9,856 bases of DNA from Clostridiales bacterium (lineage in GTDB: Bacteria; Bacillota_A; Clostridia; Christensenellales; Aristaeellaceae). The position numbers were made by a program, and so were the translations under genes. This document shows positions 1-6,605 of this stretch, one piece after another (within the stretch, counting starts at the first letter, position 1; each line of letters opens with the position of its first letter). Under the pieces are notes generated by a model. The model saw only the letters and a program-made list of their open reading frames with translations. It did no database searches and was not told the DNA's origin. The DNA is taken from the NCBI GenBank assembly GCA_012514855.1, contig JAAYZL010000439.1:1-9856 (forward strand), read 5' to 3'.

Positions 1-1
1 C

Positions 2-103
2 CGCGGAGGTCACGCGCGAGCTGGACCGCATCATCCGCGACGAGCTGAACGACCCGCGCATCCGCGGCACCTGGTCGATCGTGCGCGCGGAGGTCACGCG
101 CGA
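2..103 (+). repeat. Pair of 18-nt direct repeats within rbfA
   Basis: The 18-base string CGCGGAGGTCACGCGCGA occurs at 2-19 and again at 86-103. The copies are 84 nt apart and in the same frame, encoding AEVTR followed by EL or DL. The second copy is the conserved beta-strand segment of RbfA. It may be chance or a small internal duplication; the gene frame is intact. Confidence 0.55.
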
Positions 104-326
104 CCTGCGCTACTGCAAGGTGCGCATAAGCATCCTCGAGGAGGAGCACCGGAAGGGCATGATGGCGGCGCTCAAGTCCGCCGCCGGGTTCATCCGGCGG
201 GAGCTCGGGAAGCGCGTCGAGCTCCGGTATGTGCCGGAGGTGCTGTTCGAGCTCGACACGAACATCGAGTACGCCGCGAAGATCGACCGAATCCTGAAGG
301 AAACCGAGGGTGGACAAGATGCGTGA
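3..326 (+). CDS. rbfA: Ribosome-binding factor A, 5' end cut off by window edge
   Basis: RbfA binds the 30S subunit in the cytoplasm and assists 16S rRNA 5'-end processing and late 30S maturation, notably in the cold. The reading frame is open from base 3 to the TGA at 324-326, giving 107 residues; the family is usually about 115-125, so only the first dozen or so residues are missing. Visible family features are the early NDPRI segment, then AEVTRDLRYCKVRIS, the helix AAGFIRRELGKRVELR, and the ending VPEVLFELDTNIEYAAKID, all in the order of the KH-like RbfA fold. An internal ATG-like start would remove the conserved DPRI segment, so the gene is treated as running in from the left. It overlaps the next gene by a few bases. 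The order rbfA-nrnA-truB-ribF supports the identification. Confidence 0.93.
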   Translation, partial: AEVTRELDRIIRDELNDPRIRGTWSIVRAEVTRDLRYCKVRISILEEEHRKGMMAALKSAAGFIRRELGKRVELRYVPEVLFELDTNIEYAAKIDRILKETEGGQDA

Positions 327-1266
327 GCTCGCTCAGTGGCTGCTTTTACGGGACGACATCGCGGTGTTCAGCCACCGCGCGCCGGACGGCGACGCCGCGG
401 GCTCGTGCATCGCTTTGACGCTCGCGCTTCGGGCGCTGGGCAAGCGCGCGGCGATGTTCCTGCCGGGCGGCGTGCCCGCGTATTTGGATTTTCTGCCGTT
501 TTCGGACGAGGTGATCAAAGACGCCGCGCCGCCGTTTCCGCCGAAGTGCGCGCTCGCGGTCGACGTGAGCTCGCCGGAGCTGCTCGGGGACAACCTCCGG
601 CTGTTTGAGGCGGCCCCCGAGCGCGCGGTGCTCGACCACCACGAGAGCAACCCGCTGTTCGGCCAGCTGAACGTCGTCCGGCCCGAGCGCGCGGCGACCG
701 GCGAGATGGTGCTCGAGCTGATTCATGTGCTCGGCGTCGGGCTCACGCCGGACATGGCGACGTGCCTGTTCGCAGCGATCTCGTCGGACACCGGCCACTT
801 CAACTACTCGAACACGACCGCCGAGGCACTCGAGGCCGCGGCGGAGTGCGTGCGCGCCGGCGCGGACATCGACCTGATCACGCGCAGAATCTACCGCACG
901 CGGACGTTCGCGCGCACGAAGCTGTTGGGGCTCGCGCTCGCGAACGCGTCGGTCGAGGGCGGCGTCGCCCACGCGCGCGTGACGAACAAAATGTTCCGGG
1001 AGACCGGGGCCGTGCGCGCCGACACCGAGCGCATCATCAATTACTTAATCGAGATCGAGGGCGTCAAGGCCGCGGCGCTGTTCACCGAGCAGGAGGACGG
1101 CATGACGCGCGTGTCGCTGCGCTCGGTCGCGCCGTACAACGTCGCCAGGGACGTGGCGCTGCCGCTCGGCGGCGGCGGGCACGAGCGCGCGGCGGGCATC
1201 ACGGTGCCGCTGCCGCTCGACGAGGCGGTTCACAAGGTGCTCAAGAGGATCGAGGAAGTGCTGTGA
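319..1266 (+). CDS. nrnA: DHH/DHHA1 phosphoesterase, NrnA-like nano-RNase / pAp phosphatase
   Basis: NrnA-type enzymes degrade 2-5 nt RNA leftovers and dephosphorylate 3'-phosphoadenosine 5'-phosphate in the cytoplasm, using Mn2+ held by Asp/His residues. With the ATG at 319 the protein has 315 residues, normal for the family. Motifs appear in order: HRAPDGDAAGS (19-29), VDVS (81-84), DHHES (106-110), SDTGHF (156-161), and the C-terminal DHHA1 glycine motif GGGGHERAAG (284-293). All metal ligands expected for an active enzyme look present. The start is ambiguous. ATG 319 has GAGGG eight bases upstream and gives an N-terminus of usual length. GTG 310 (three residues longer) has GAAGGA at 296-301, also well spaced. 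Either start overlaps the end of rbfA, so translation is probably coupled. The position between rbfA and truB is typical for NrnA rather than for RecJ or GdpP. Confidence 0.93.
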   Translation: MRELAQWLLLRDDIAVFSHRAPDGDAAGSCIALTLALRALGKRAAMFLPGGVPAYLDFLPFSDEVIKDAAPPFPPKCALAVDVSSPELLGDNLRLFEAAPERAVLDHHESNPLFGQLNVVRPERAATGEMVLELIHVLGVGLTPDMATCLFAAISSDTGHFNYSNTTAEALEAAAECVRAGADIDLITRRIYRTRTFARTKLLGLALANASVEGGVAHARVTNKMFRETGAVRADTERIINYLIEIEGVKAAALFTEQEDGMTRVSLRSVAPYNVARDVALPLGGGGHERAAGITVPLPLDEAVHKVLKRIEEVL

Positions 1267-2153
1267 CCGGCTTCCTGGTGCTCGACAAGCCGCTCGGGAG
1301 GACGTCCAGCGACTGCGTCGTGTTCGTGCGCAAGCGGCTCCCGCGCACGACGGCGGTCGGCCACGGCGGGACGCTCGACCCGGACGCCTCCGGCGTGCTG
1401 CCGGTCGCGGTCGGCACGGCGACGCGGCTGTTCGACTACATCGTCGACAAGCAAAAGACCTACGTCGCGGAGCTTCAATTGGGCGTCGAGACGGACACGC
1501 AGGACGCGTCCGGAAACGCCGTAAAAACCTCCGACGCGGTCGTTCCGGCGGAGGCGCTGCTCAAAGTGCTGCCCCGCTTCGTCGGCGAGATCGCGCAGGT
1601 TCCGCCGATGTACTCCGCGATCAAGCGCAACGGAGAGCGGATGTACGCGCTCGCCCGCCGCGGCGAGACCGCCGAGCTCCAGCCGCGCGCGTGCCGCGTG
1701 GACGCCATCCGCCTGCTGGCGGAACTCGGCGAAAACCGCTTCCGGCTCGAGATCGACTGCGGAAAGGGCGTCTACATCCGCACGCTCTGCCACGACATCG
1801 GCCGCGCGCTCTCTGTCGGCGGGCACATGGCGGCGCTCCGTCGGACGCGCGCGGGCGCGTTTTCTCTGGACGGTGCGCTGACGCTCGAGGAGATCGACGC
1901 GCTCGGAGCGGACATCGCAGCGAAGCTGATCCCCCCGGACGCGGCGATATTGCACCTCCCCGCGGTGGTCGTCGAAAAGAGCCGCCGGGACGCGGTGCTG
2001 AACGGAAATCCGCTCAACCCAAGGTGGCTCGAGGCCCCGGCGCCGGACGCCGCCGCCGTGCGCGTGTACGTGGGCGGGGCGTTCGCCGGCATCGGCGCGC
2101 CGCAGCCGGACGGGTCCGTGCGGTTCCGCGCGATGCTGCTGCCGCGCGGCTGA
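1263..2153 (+). CDS. truB: tRNA pseudouridine(55) synthase TruB
   Basis: TruB isomerises U55 of the T-loop of most tRNAs to pseudouridine and also acts as a tRNA folding chaperone. The protein has 296 residues, the usual length. The N-terminus reads GFLVLDKPLGRTSSD (3-17). The catalytic motif GHGGTLDPDASGVLP (33-47) holds the nucleophilic Asp39. KTYVAEL (65-71) carries the active-site Tyr67, MYSAIKRNGERMY (116-128) follows, and CGKGVYIRTLCHDIG (166-180) completes the core. The last ~80 residues fit the TruB C-terminal PUA-like region. The start is GTG 1263, which overlaps the nrnA TGA (GTGA) and has GAGGA at 1252-1256. The open frame continues far upstream, but that part lies inside nrnA and has no TruB similarity. 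Coupled translation with nrnA is likely. Confidence 0.97.
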   Translation: MTGFLVLDKPLGRTSSDCVVFVRKRLPRTTAVGHGGTLDPDASGVLPVAVGTATRLFDYIVDKQKTYVAELQLGVETDTQDASGNAVKTSDAVVPAEALLKVLPRFVGEIAQVPPMYSAIKRNGERMYALARRGETAELQPRACRVDAIRLLAELGENRFRLEIDCGKGVYIRTLCHDIGRALSVGGHMAALRRTRAGAFSLDGALTLEEIDALGADIAAKLIPPDAAILHLPAVVVEKSRRDAVLNGNPLNPRWLEAPAPDAAAVRVYVGGAFAGIGAPQPDGSVRFRAMLLPRG

Positions 2154-2175
2154 TTTTAAGATTCACGAGGTAGCT

Positions 2176-2727
2176 ATGCAGATCCTCCACAGCGAACGCG
2201 AATTTCTCGGCCCCGCGTCGGTCCTGGCGCTGGGCACCTTCGACGGCGTGCACATCGGCCACGCGGCGCTTCTCCGCCGGGCGAAGGCGCTCGCGGACGA
2301 GCTCGGCGCGAGCTGCGTCGCCTGCACGTTCGACCGGCACCCGCTGTCGGTGCTCGACCCCGCGCGCATGCCGCGCCAACTGACCGACCTCGAGGAAAAG
2401 CTCCGCAAGTTCGCGCTGCTCAAGGCCGACTGCGCGCTCGTCCAGCGGTTCACCCCGGAGCTTTCGAAGCTCTCCGCGCGCGAATACCTGCTCAGCCTCG
2501 TCGCCGCGATGCGCGCGAAGGCCGTCGTCGTCGGCGAGGATCACCGCTTCGGCCGCCGCGGCGAAGGCAACGCGAATCTGATCCGGGCGCTCGCTTCGGA
2601 GGCGGGCTTCCGGGCCGTCGTCGTGCCGCCGGTGCTCGACGGGAAAGACGTCGTGTCCTCGTCGCTGATCCGATCCTTGCTCGCCTCCGGGCAGTTTGCG
2701 CGCGCGGAGAAGCTTCTGTCCATCTAG
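2176..2727 (+). CDS. ribF: FAD synthetase (single-domain RibF without riboflavin kinase domain)
   Basis: The FAD synthetase domain of RibF transfers AMP from ATP to FMN to make FAD. Family motifs are GTFDGVHIGHAAL (20-32, nucleotidyltransferase HxGH-type motif), TFDRHP (51-56), LTDLEEKL (69-76), GEDHRFGRRGEGN (120-132) and SSSLIRSLL (161-169). Bifunctional RibF is usually around 300 residues. This protein has 183 and stops at AEKLLSI, where normal RibF continues into the C-terminal riboflavin kinase domain. The adenylyltransferase half looks complete, so the enzyme could work if FMN is made by a separate kinase. The start is ATG 2176 with GAGG at 2167-2170, 22 nt after truB. The stop TAG lies in a CTAG palindrome shared with the convergent gene, and nothing resembling a kinase domain follows in any + frame. 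The pantetheine-phosphate or glycerol-3-phosphate cytidylyltransferase alternatives fit less well than RibF in this operon. Confidence 0.92.
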   Translation: MQILHSEREFLGPASVLALGTFDGVHIGHAALLRRAKALADELGASCVACTFDRHPLSVLDPARMPRQLTDLEEKLRKFALLKADCALVQRFTPELSKLSAREYLLSLVAAMRAKAVVVGEDHRFGRRGEGNANLIRALASEAGFRAVVVPPVLDGKDVVSSSLIRSLLASGQFARAEKLLSI

Positions 2728-3224
2728 ATATCCTCGCTCGTACCCAGCCTCGGCGCGTCCACCCCGAGGAACTCCGACAGGCAGTCGACGAGGAACGCGT
2801 GGTCCTCGAGGTGCGGCAATCCCGACGCGAGCGCGACGCCGACGAGCTCGCCGCCGGCGAGGCGGATCGGGAAGCCGCCGCCGCAGAACACGTACTCCCT
2901 CGGGTCGAGCCCGTGGCGCTCGACGCCCTCGCCCCTGAGCTGCGCGTCGACGTACGACGCGAGAGAGCTCTTCTCCATCAGCAGCACCGCGTTCAATTTG
3001 CGGTTCATCCAGTTCTGGTTGTTGCGCGTCGTGCCGTCCGCCGAGAATTGAAACAGCGTGTGGCCGGTCGCGGAGCGCAGCGCGACCGAGAGCTTCAATC
3101 CGCGGCCGAGCACCGTTTCCGCCATCAATTTCCCCAGCGCCCACGCCGCATTCGCGTCAAACCGCGCGAACCGCAGGCACTTTTCCTGCTCCGCGAGCAG
3201 TTCCCGAACCCCCTGCAATTCCAT
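2724..3224 (-). CDS. UPF0303 / HbpS-like haem-degrading-domain protein
   Basis: This 166-residue protein matches the UPF0303 group of the 'haem-degrading' domain family (DUF336/HbpS-like). Some relatives bind or degrade haem, but the cellular role of the UPF0303 branch is not established, so no precise function is claimed. Recognisable family segments are the FARFDANAAWALG stretch (19-31), GTTRNNQNWMNRKLN (64-78), GGGFPI (115-120) and SGLPHLEDHAFLVD (134-147). There is no signal peptide or membrane segment, so it is likely cytoplasmic. ATG 3224 is chosen over the in-frame ATG at 3242 because GGAGGGG (3230-3236) lies just upstream of it and the longer form would begin upstream of this site. 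It appears to be a single-gene unit with its own promoter inside the preceding terminator. Its TAG stop overlaps the ribF stop on the other strand. Confidence 0.9.
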   Translation of the reverse strand: MELQGVRELLAEQEKCLRFARFDANAAWALGKLMAETVLGRGLKLSVALRSATGHTLFQFSADGTTRNNQNWMNRKLNAVLLMEKSSLASYVDAQLRGEGVERHGLDPREYVFCGGGFPIRLAGGELVGVALASGLPHLEDHAFLVDCLSEFLGVDAPRLGTSEDI

Positions 3225-3229
3225 CGAAT

Positions 3230-3236
3230 CCCCTCC
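3230..3236 (-). promoter_or_regulatory. Ribosome binding site that fixes the UPF0303 start
   Basis: Read on the - strand this is GGAGGGG. The GGAGG core ends 7 nt before ATG 3224. It rules out the longer start at 3242, which lies upstream of it. Confidence 0.85.
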
Positions 3237-3240
3237 GCAC

Positions 3241-3282
3241 AAAAAGATGCCGCGCCGTGTCCATTATACAGCACGGCGCGGC
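3241..3282 (-). terminator. Rho-independent terminator of the aminotransferase gene
   Basis: A perfect 11-bp inverted repeat, GCCGCGCCGTG at 3249-3259 and CACGGCGCGGC at 3272-3282, is separated by a 12-nt loop. On the - strand the stem is followed by ATC and then five Ts (3245-3241). It begins 13 nt after the aminotransferase stop codon. On the + strand there is no T-run after the stem, so termination in that direction, against read-through from ribF, would be weaker. The loop contains the -10 box of the next promoter. Confidence 0.88.
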
Positions 3283-3291
3283 GTTGTTCAA
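3263..3291 (-). promoter_or_regulatory. Sigma-A/sigma-70 type promoter for the UPF0303 gene, inside the terminator
   Basis: Read on the - strand: TTGAAC (3291-3286), a 17-nt spacer, then a perfect TATAAT (3268-3263). The -35 matches four of six consensus bases. The spacing is ideal and the -10 falls in the loop of the terminator hairpin. A transcript starting about 7 nt after the -10 would contain only the second arm of the hairpin, so it could not form the terminator. Its leader would be about 30 nt and would carry the GGAGGGG site. Seen in sequence; activity is inferred. Confidence 0.72.
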
Positions 3292-3295
3292 TGCA

Positions 3296-4492
<1,197 letters not shown>

Positions 4493-4631
4493 AGTGTATT
4501 CATCCTCCCTTTTTCGCCGTTCCGCCTTCCTTATTTTCGCCGGCGCGGTGGAAACTCCTGCCTTGTACGCAAAATTTCCCGAGAATCGGCCGCTTTTCCG
4601 CGGAGATCTGCAATGTGGACGGCCCGTCGAT
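4493..4631. other. Intergenic gap between glycosyltransferase and aminotransferase
   Basis: This 139-nt gap is more AT-rich than its surroundings. It holds the aminotransferase ribosome binding site near 4504-4510. It also holds two tiny inverted repeats, CCGA/TCGG at 4579-4589 and CCGC/GCGG at 4590-4603. Their four-base stems are too weak to call a terminator, although AAATTTT follows the first on the - strand. I see no convincing -35/-10 pair. The two genes may be co-transcribed, or the aminotransferase promoter may be non-consensus. Confidence 0.5.
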
Positions 4632-5504
4632 TCAAATTGGGCGAAGCTCCGAAAACAGCCTGTCGACGATTTCGGGGTCCAGCTTCTCGTCGAACTTGCG
4701 CGCCCAGAGCGCGCCGCTCTCCCGCATGGCGTCGTAGTCCGCGAGGCGCAGCGCCCTCGGGCCGAGCTTTTGCCAGATCATGAACCTGCGCACGTCGCTG
4801 TCTATTCTGTCCCGGAACGGGGAATCCATCGCGACCGTCTGCACAAACAGCTCGTCGGCGCACCACGACATGTTGAAGTGCTTGCGGATGAATGCCTCCC
4901 TCGAGAGCACGTGCCGGACGAGGCCGTCGGTGATGCTGAACCAGTTCGTGCCCTTGTAGACCGCGATTGGCAGCTTCCGCGTCCTGTCGATGCGCAGAAG
5001 CTGCTGTGCGCCGATGAAAAACCGGTTGATGAACCGGAGCCCCCGGCTGGTTCCGTCCCCCCTCCTCCCGATCCACTCGTGAAGCGCGTAGTAGTATTGG
5101 ATGCGGCTCTTGTTCTTCGGCAGGTCCGGGCTCCCGACGGAGAGGAATTCCGTCCCGTCGTGCTCCTCGAAAAACGCGTGGATTTCGTCCTGCGTGCGCA
5201 GCGGCAGGTCGGAGCCGGACAGCAGATGGTAGTACCGGTATTCCCCCTTCGCGGCCTCGCGCATCAGCGAAAGCTCGCAGCGGATCATGCTGAACCTGCC
5301 CCAGTGCACGCTGATGCGCTTGACGAACGTCAGCTTCGACACGCGGACGGCGCCCCGGAGCGCGTCGAGGTCGACCGTCGCCTTTTTGTCGACGTGCACG
5401 AAGATGTCGTTGCGGGGATCGTCCAGGAGTTTTAAGAGCTTTTGAAGAAGTGGAAACTGATTGTGCGCGACGATCATGTACGCGTGCCTGCCTGTTCCCT
5501 GCAT
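4632..5504 (-). CDS. GT14-family (core-2/I-branching type) glycosyltransferase
   Basis: A 290-residue protein of the 'Branch' glycosyltransferase family GT14. In animals these are beta-1,6-N-acetylglucosaminyltransferases and xylosyltransferases; bacterial members are usually linked to surface polysaccharide or glycoconjugate synthesis, with donor and acceptor unknown. Family segments in order are AYMIVAHN (8-15), IFVHVDKK (34-41), HWGRFSM (67-73), YYHLLSGSDLPL (91-102), GTNWFSIT (185-192) and CADELFVQT (215-223). The acidic residue in the last (Glu218) falls where the family's presumed catalytic base lies. Unlike animal relatives it has no N-terminal membrane anchor, so it is probably cytoplasmic or peripheral. 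Start ATG 5504 has GGAGGG seven bases upstream. No other polysaccharide genes flank it. It sits between a sugar-transporter operon and an aminotransferase, with its own likely promoter. Confidence 0.9.
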   Translation of the reverse strand: MQGTGRHAYMIVAHNQFPLLQKLLKLLDDPRNDIFVHVDKKATVDLDALRGAVRVSKLTFVKRISVHWGRFSMIRCELSLMREAAKGEYRYYHLLSGSDLPLRTQDEIHAFFEEHDGTEFLSVGSPDLPKNKSRIQYYYALHEWIGRRGDGTSRGLRFINRFFIGAQQLLRIDRTRKLPIAVYKGTNWFSITDGLVRHVLSREAFIRKHFNMSWCADELFVQTVAMDSPFRDRIDSDVRRFMIWQKLGPRALRLADYDAMRESGALWARKFDEKLDPEIVDRLFSELRPI

Positions 5505-5543
5505 GGTTCCGCCCTCCGCCGTCCTGCGTATTTCGCCGCTTCC

Positions 5544-5572
5544 ATTTTATCACATCGCGGGGATCACGGCAA
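5544..5572 (-). promoter_or_regulatory. Likely sigma-A/sigma-70 promoter for the glycosyltransferase
   Basis: On the - strand: TTGCCG (5572-5567), a 17-nt spacer, then TAAAAT (5549-5544), matching four of six and five of six consensus bases. It begins two bases after the T-run of the transporter terminator. It would give a leader of roughly 30 nt containing GGAGGG before ATG 5504. Confidence 0.6.
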
Positions 5573-5574
5573 TC

Positions 5575-5601
5575 AAAAAAGCCGCGGCGGGCGCCGCGGC
5601 T
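5575..5601 (-). terminator. Rho-independent terminator of the sugar ABC transporter operon
   Basis: A self-complementary GC-rich stem, AGCCGCGGCG at 5580-5589 against CGCCGCGGCT at 5592-5601, is followed on the - strand by a run of six Ts (5580-5575, the first also closing the stem). A loop of only two bases is sterically impossible, so one or two inner pairs must open. It lies 16 nt after the stop codon of the substrate-binding protein. The + strand side lacks a T-run, so it should act mainly on the - strand. Confidence 0.9.
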
Positions 5602-5617
5602 TCGGGAAAGATAGGTT

Positions 5618-6562
5618 CTACTTCACGAGCTTGCCCAGGAACTCCGCCGCGTTCTCGGGCGTGCAGACCTCGCCGCCGACGCGAATCCAGTCCTCGACCT
5701 CGCCGCCGTCCAGATACGTCTTGACGGCCTTGATGACCTCGGAGCCCTGTCCGGGCAGCGACTGGTTGAGCGTCGCCGAAATCTGTCCGTCGAGCACGGC
5801 CTGCAGGCCCTCGGGCGCGCCGTCGAAGCCGGAGATCAGCATCTCTTCCACGCGGCCCGCGGCGACGATGGCGTTGTAGCAGCCGATCGCCATCTCGTCG
5901 TTGAGCGCGATGACCAGGTCGATCGCGGGATACTTGACGAGGAAGCTCTCCATCGTCTCCTGCGCCTGCGCGCGCGAGAACTTCGCCTCCTGGCTGTCGA
6001 GCAGCTTCACGCGGCTGTCCTCTCCGATCGCGCGCTCGATGCCCGCGATGCGGTCGAGCGTCGTCTGGCCCGCGCGGTTGCCGTCCATGATGATCAGCTT
6101 GATCTCCTGTCCCTCCGGGAACTGGGCGAACATGTACTTCGCGATGTCGTAGCCGCCCTGCTCGTTGCCGACGCCGACGAAGGTCACGATGTGCTCGGGG
6201 TTGTTGACGAACGCGCGGGTGTTCGTGGTGAACACCGCGATGCCCGCCTCGACGGCCTTCTCGATCGCCGGCACGATGCCCGCGGAGTCGACCGGCGCGA
6301 TGCAGATGGCGTCGACCTCCTTCTCGATGGCGTCGAGCACGAAGTTGTACTGCTCGTCCGCGTCCTGGGTCTGCAGCGGGGAGTTCTCGGTGACCTTCAC
6401 GCCGATCTCCTCGCCGGTCGCGATGGCGGCGGCGGCGAGATAGCGCCAGCCGGCCGAGGTGTTGTCTTTGAGGATCAGCGTGACTTCAATTTCCTCCGCG
6501 ACCGCGGCGGCGGAAACCACGACGAGCATCGCGACAACGAGCATAGCCAAGAGTTTCTTCAT
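5618..6562 (-). CDS. Sugar ABC transporter substrate-binding protein (RbsB-like, Peripla_BP_4 type)
   Basis: This protein captures a sugar outside the cytoplasmic membrane and delivers it to the permease pair encoded upstream. From ATG 6562 it has 314 residues. An N-terminal signal peptide (KK at 2-3, hydrophobic 4-20, likely cleavage after AVA at 22) is followed by the two-lobed type I periplasmic-binding fold. Residues typical of ribose/galactose binders are visible: IAPVDSAG (88-95), DGNRAGQTTLDRIAGI (160-175) with Arg171, ALNDEMAIG (219-227) with Asn221, GFDGAPEGLQAVLDG (245-259) with Asp247, and ATLNQ (263-267) with Gln267. The sequence does not look like LsrB (AI-2). The exact ligand cannot be named. 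There is no lipobox cysteine, so it is probably secreted and free or wall-retained rather than a lipoprotein. ATG 6562 is preferred to ATG 6568 because AAGGAGG ends seven bases before the former and only one before the latter. It is the last gene of the operon. Confidence 0.93.
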   Translation of the reverse strand: MKKLLAMLVVAMLVVVSAAAVAEEIEVTLILKDNTSAGWRYLAAAAIATGEEIGVKVTENSPLQTQDADEQYNFVLDAIEKEVDAICIAPVDSAGIVPAIEKAVEAGIAVFTTNTRAFVNNPEHIVTFVGVGNEQGGYDIAKYMFAQFPEGQEIKLIIMDGNRAGQTTLDRIAGIERAIGEDSRVKLLDSQEAKFSRAQAQETMESFLVKYPAIDLVIALNDEMAIGCYNAIVAAGRVEEMLISGFDGAPEGLQAVLDGQISATLNQSLPGQGSEVIKAVKTYLDGGEVEDWIRVGGEVCTPENAAEFLGKLVK

Positions 6563-6569
6563 GAACATT

Positions 6570-6576
6570 CCTCCTT
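6570..6576 (-). promoter_or_regulatory. Near-perfect Shine-Dalgarno of the binding protein
   Basis: AAGGAGG on the - strand, spaced 7 nt from ATG 6562. It is the best ribosome binding site in the operon and decides between the two in-frame ATGs (6568 and 6562). It suits a protein needed in excess over its membrane partners. Confidence 0.88.
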
Positions 6577-6585
6577 ATTTCTTCA

Positions 6586-6602
6586 TTCTGCCTGCGGCAG
6601 AA
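6586..6602. repeat. Small intercistronic hairpin between permease 1 and binding protein
   Basis: A perfect 7-bp inverted repeat, TTCTGCC / GGCAGAA, has a 3-nt loop and lies 3 nt after the permease 1 stop and 9 nt before the Shine-Dalgarno of the binding-protein gene. No T-run follows, so it is not a usual intrinsic terminator. In the - strand mRNA it could mark a processing or stability boundary that favours the distal cistron. Seen directly; the role is inferred. Confidence 0.6.
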
Positions 6603-6605
6603 ACT

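Noticed and set aside
762..1262. N-terminal extension of the truB frame by about 167 codons
   Set aside because: The extension is Arg/Gly-rich shadow sequence inside nrnA. TruB similarity begins at GTG 1263, which has its own ribosome binding site.
4571..4603. Possible terminator after the glycosyltransferase
   Set aside because: The two inverted repeats have only 4-bp stems, and the AAATTTT that follows is not a clean T-run. Noted in the intergenic entry but not called as a terminator.
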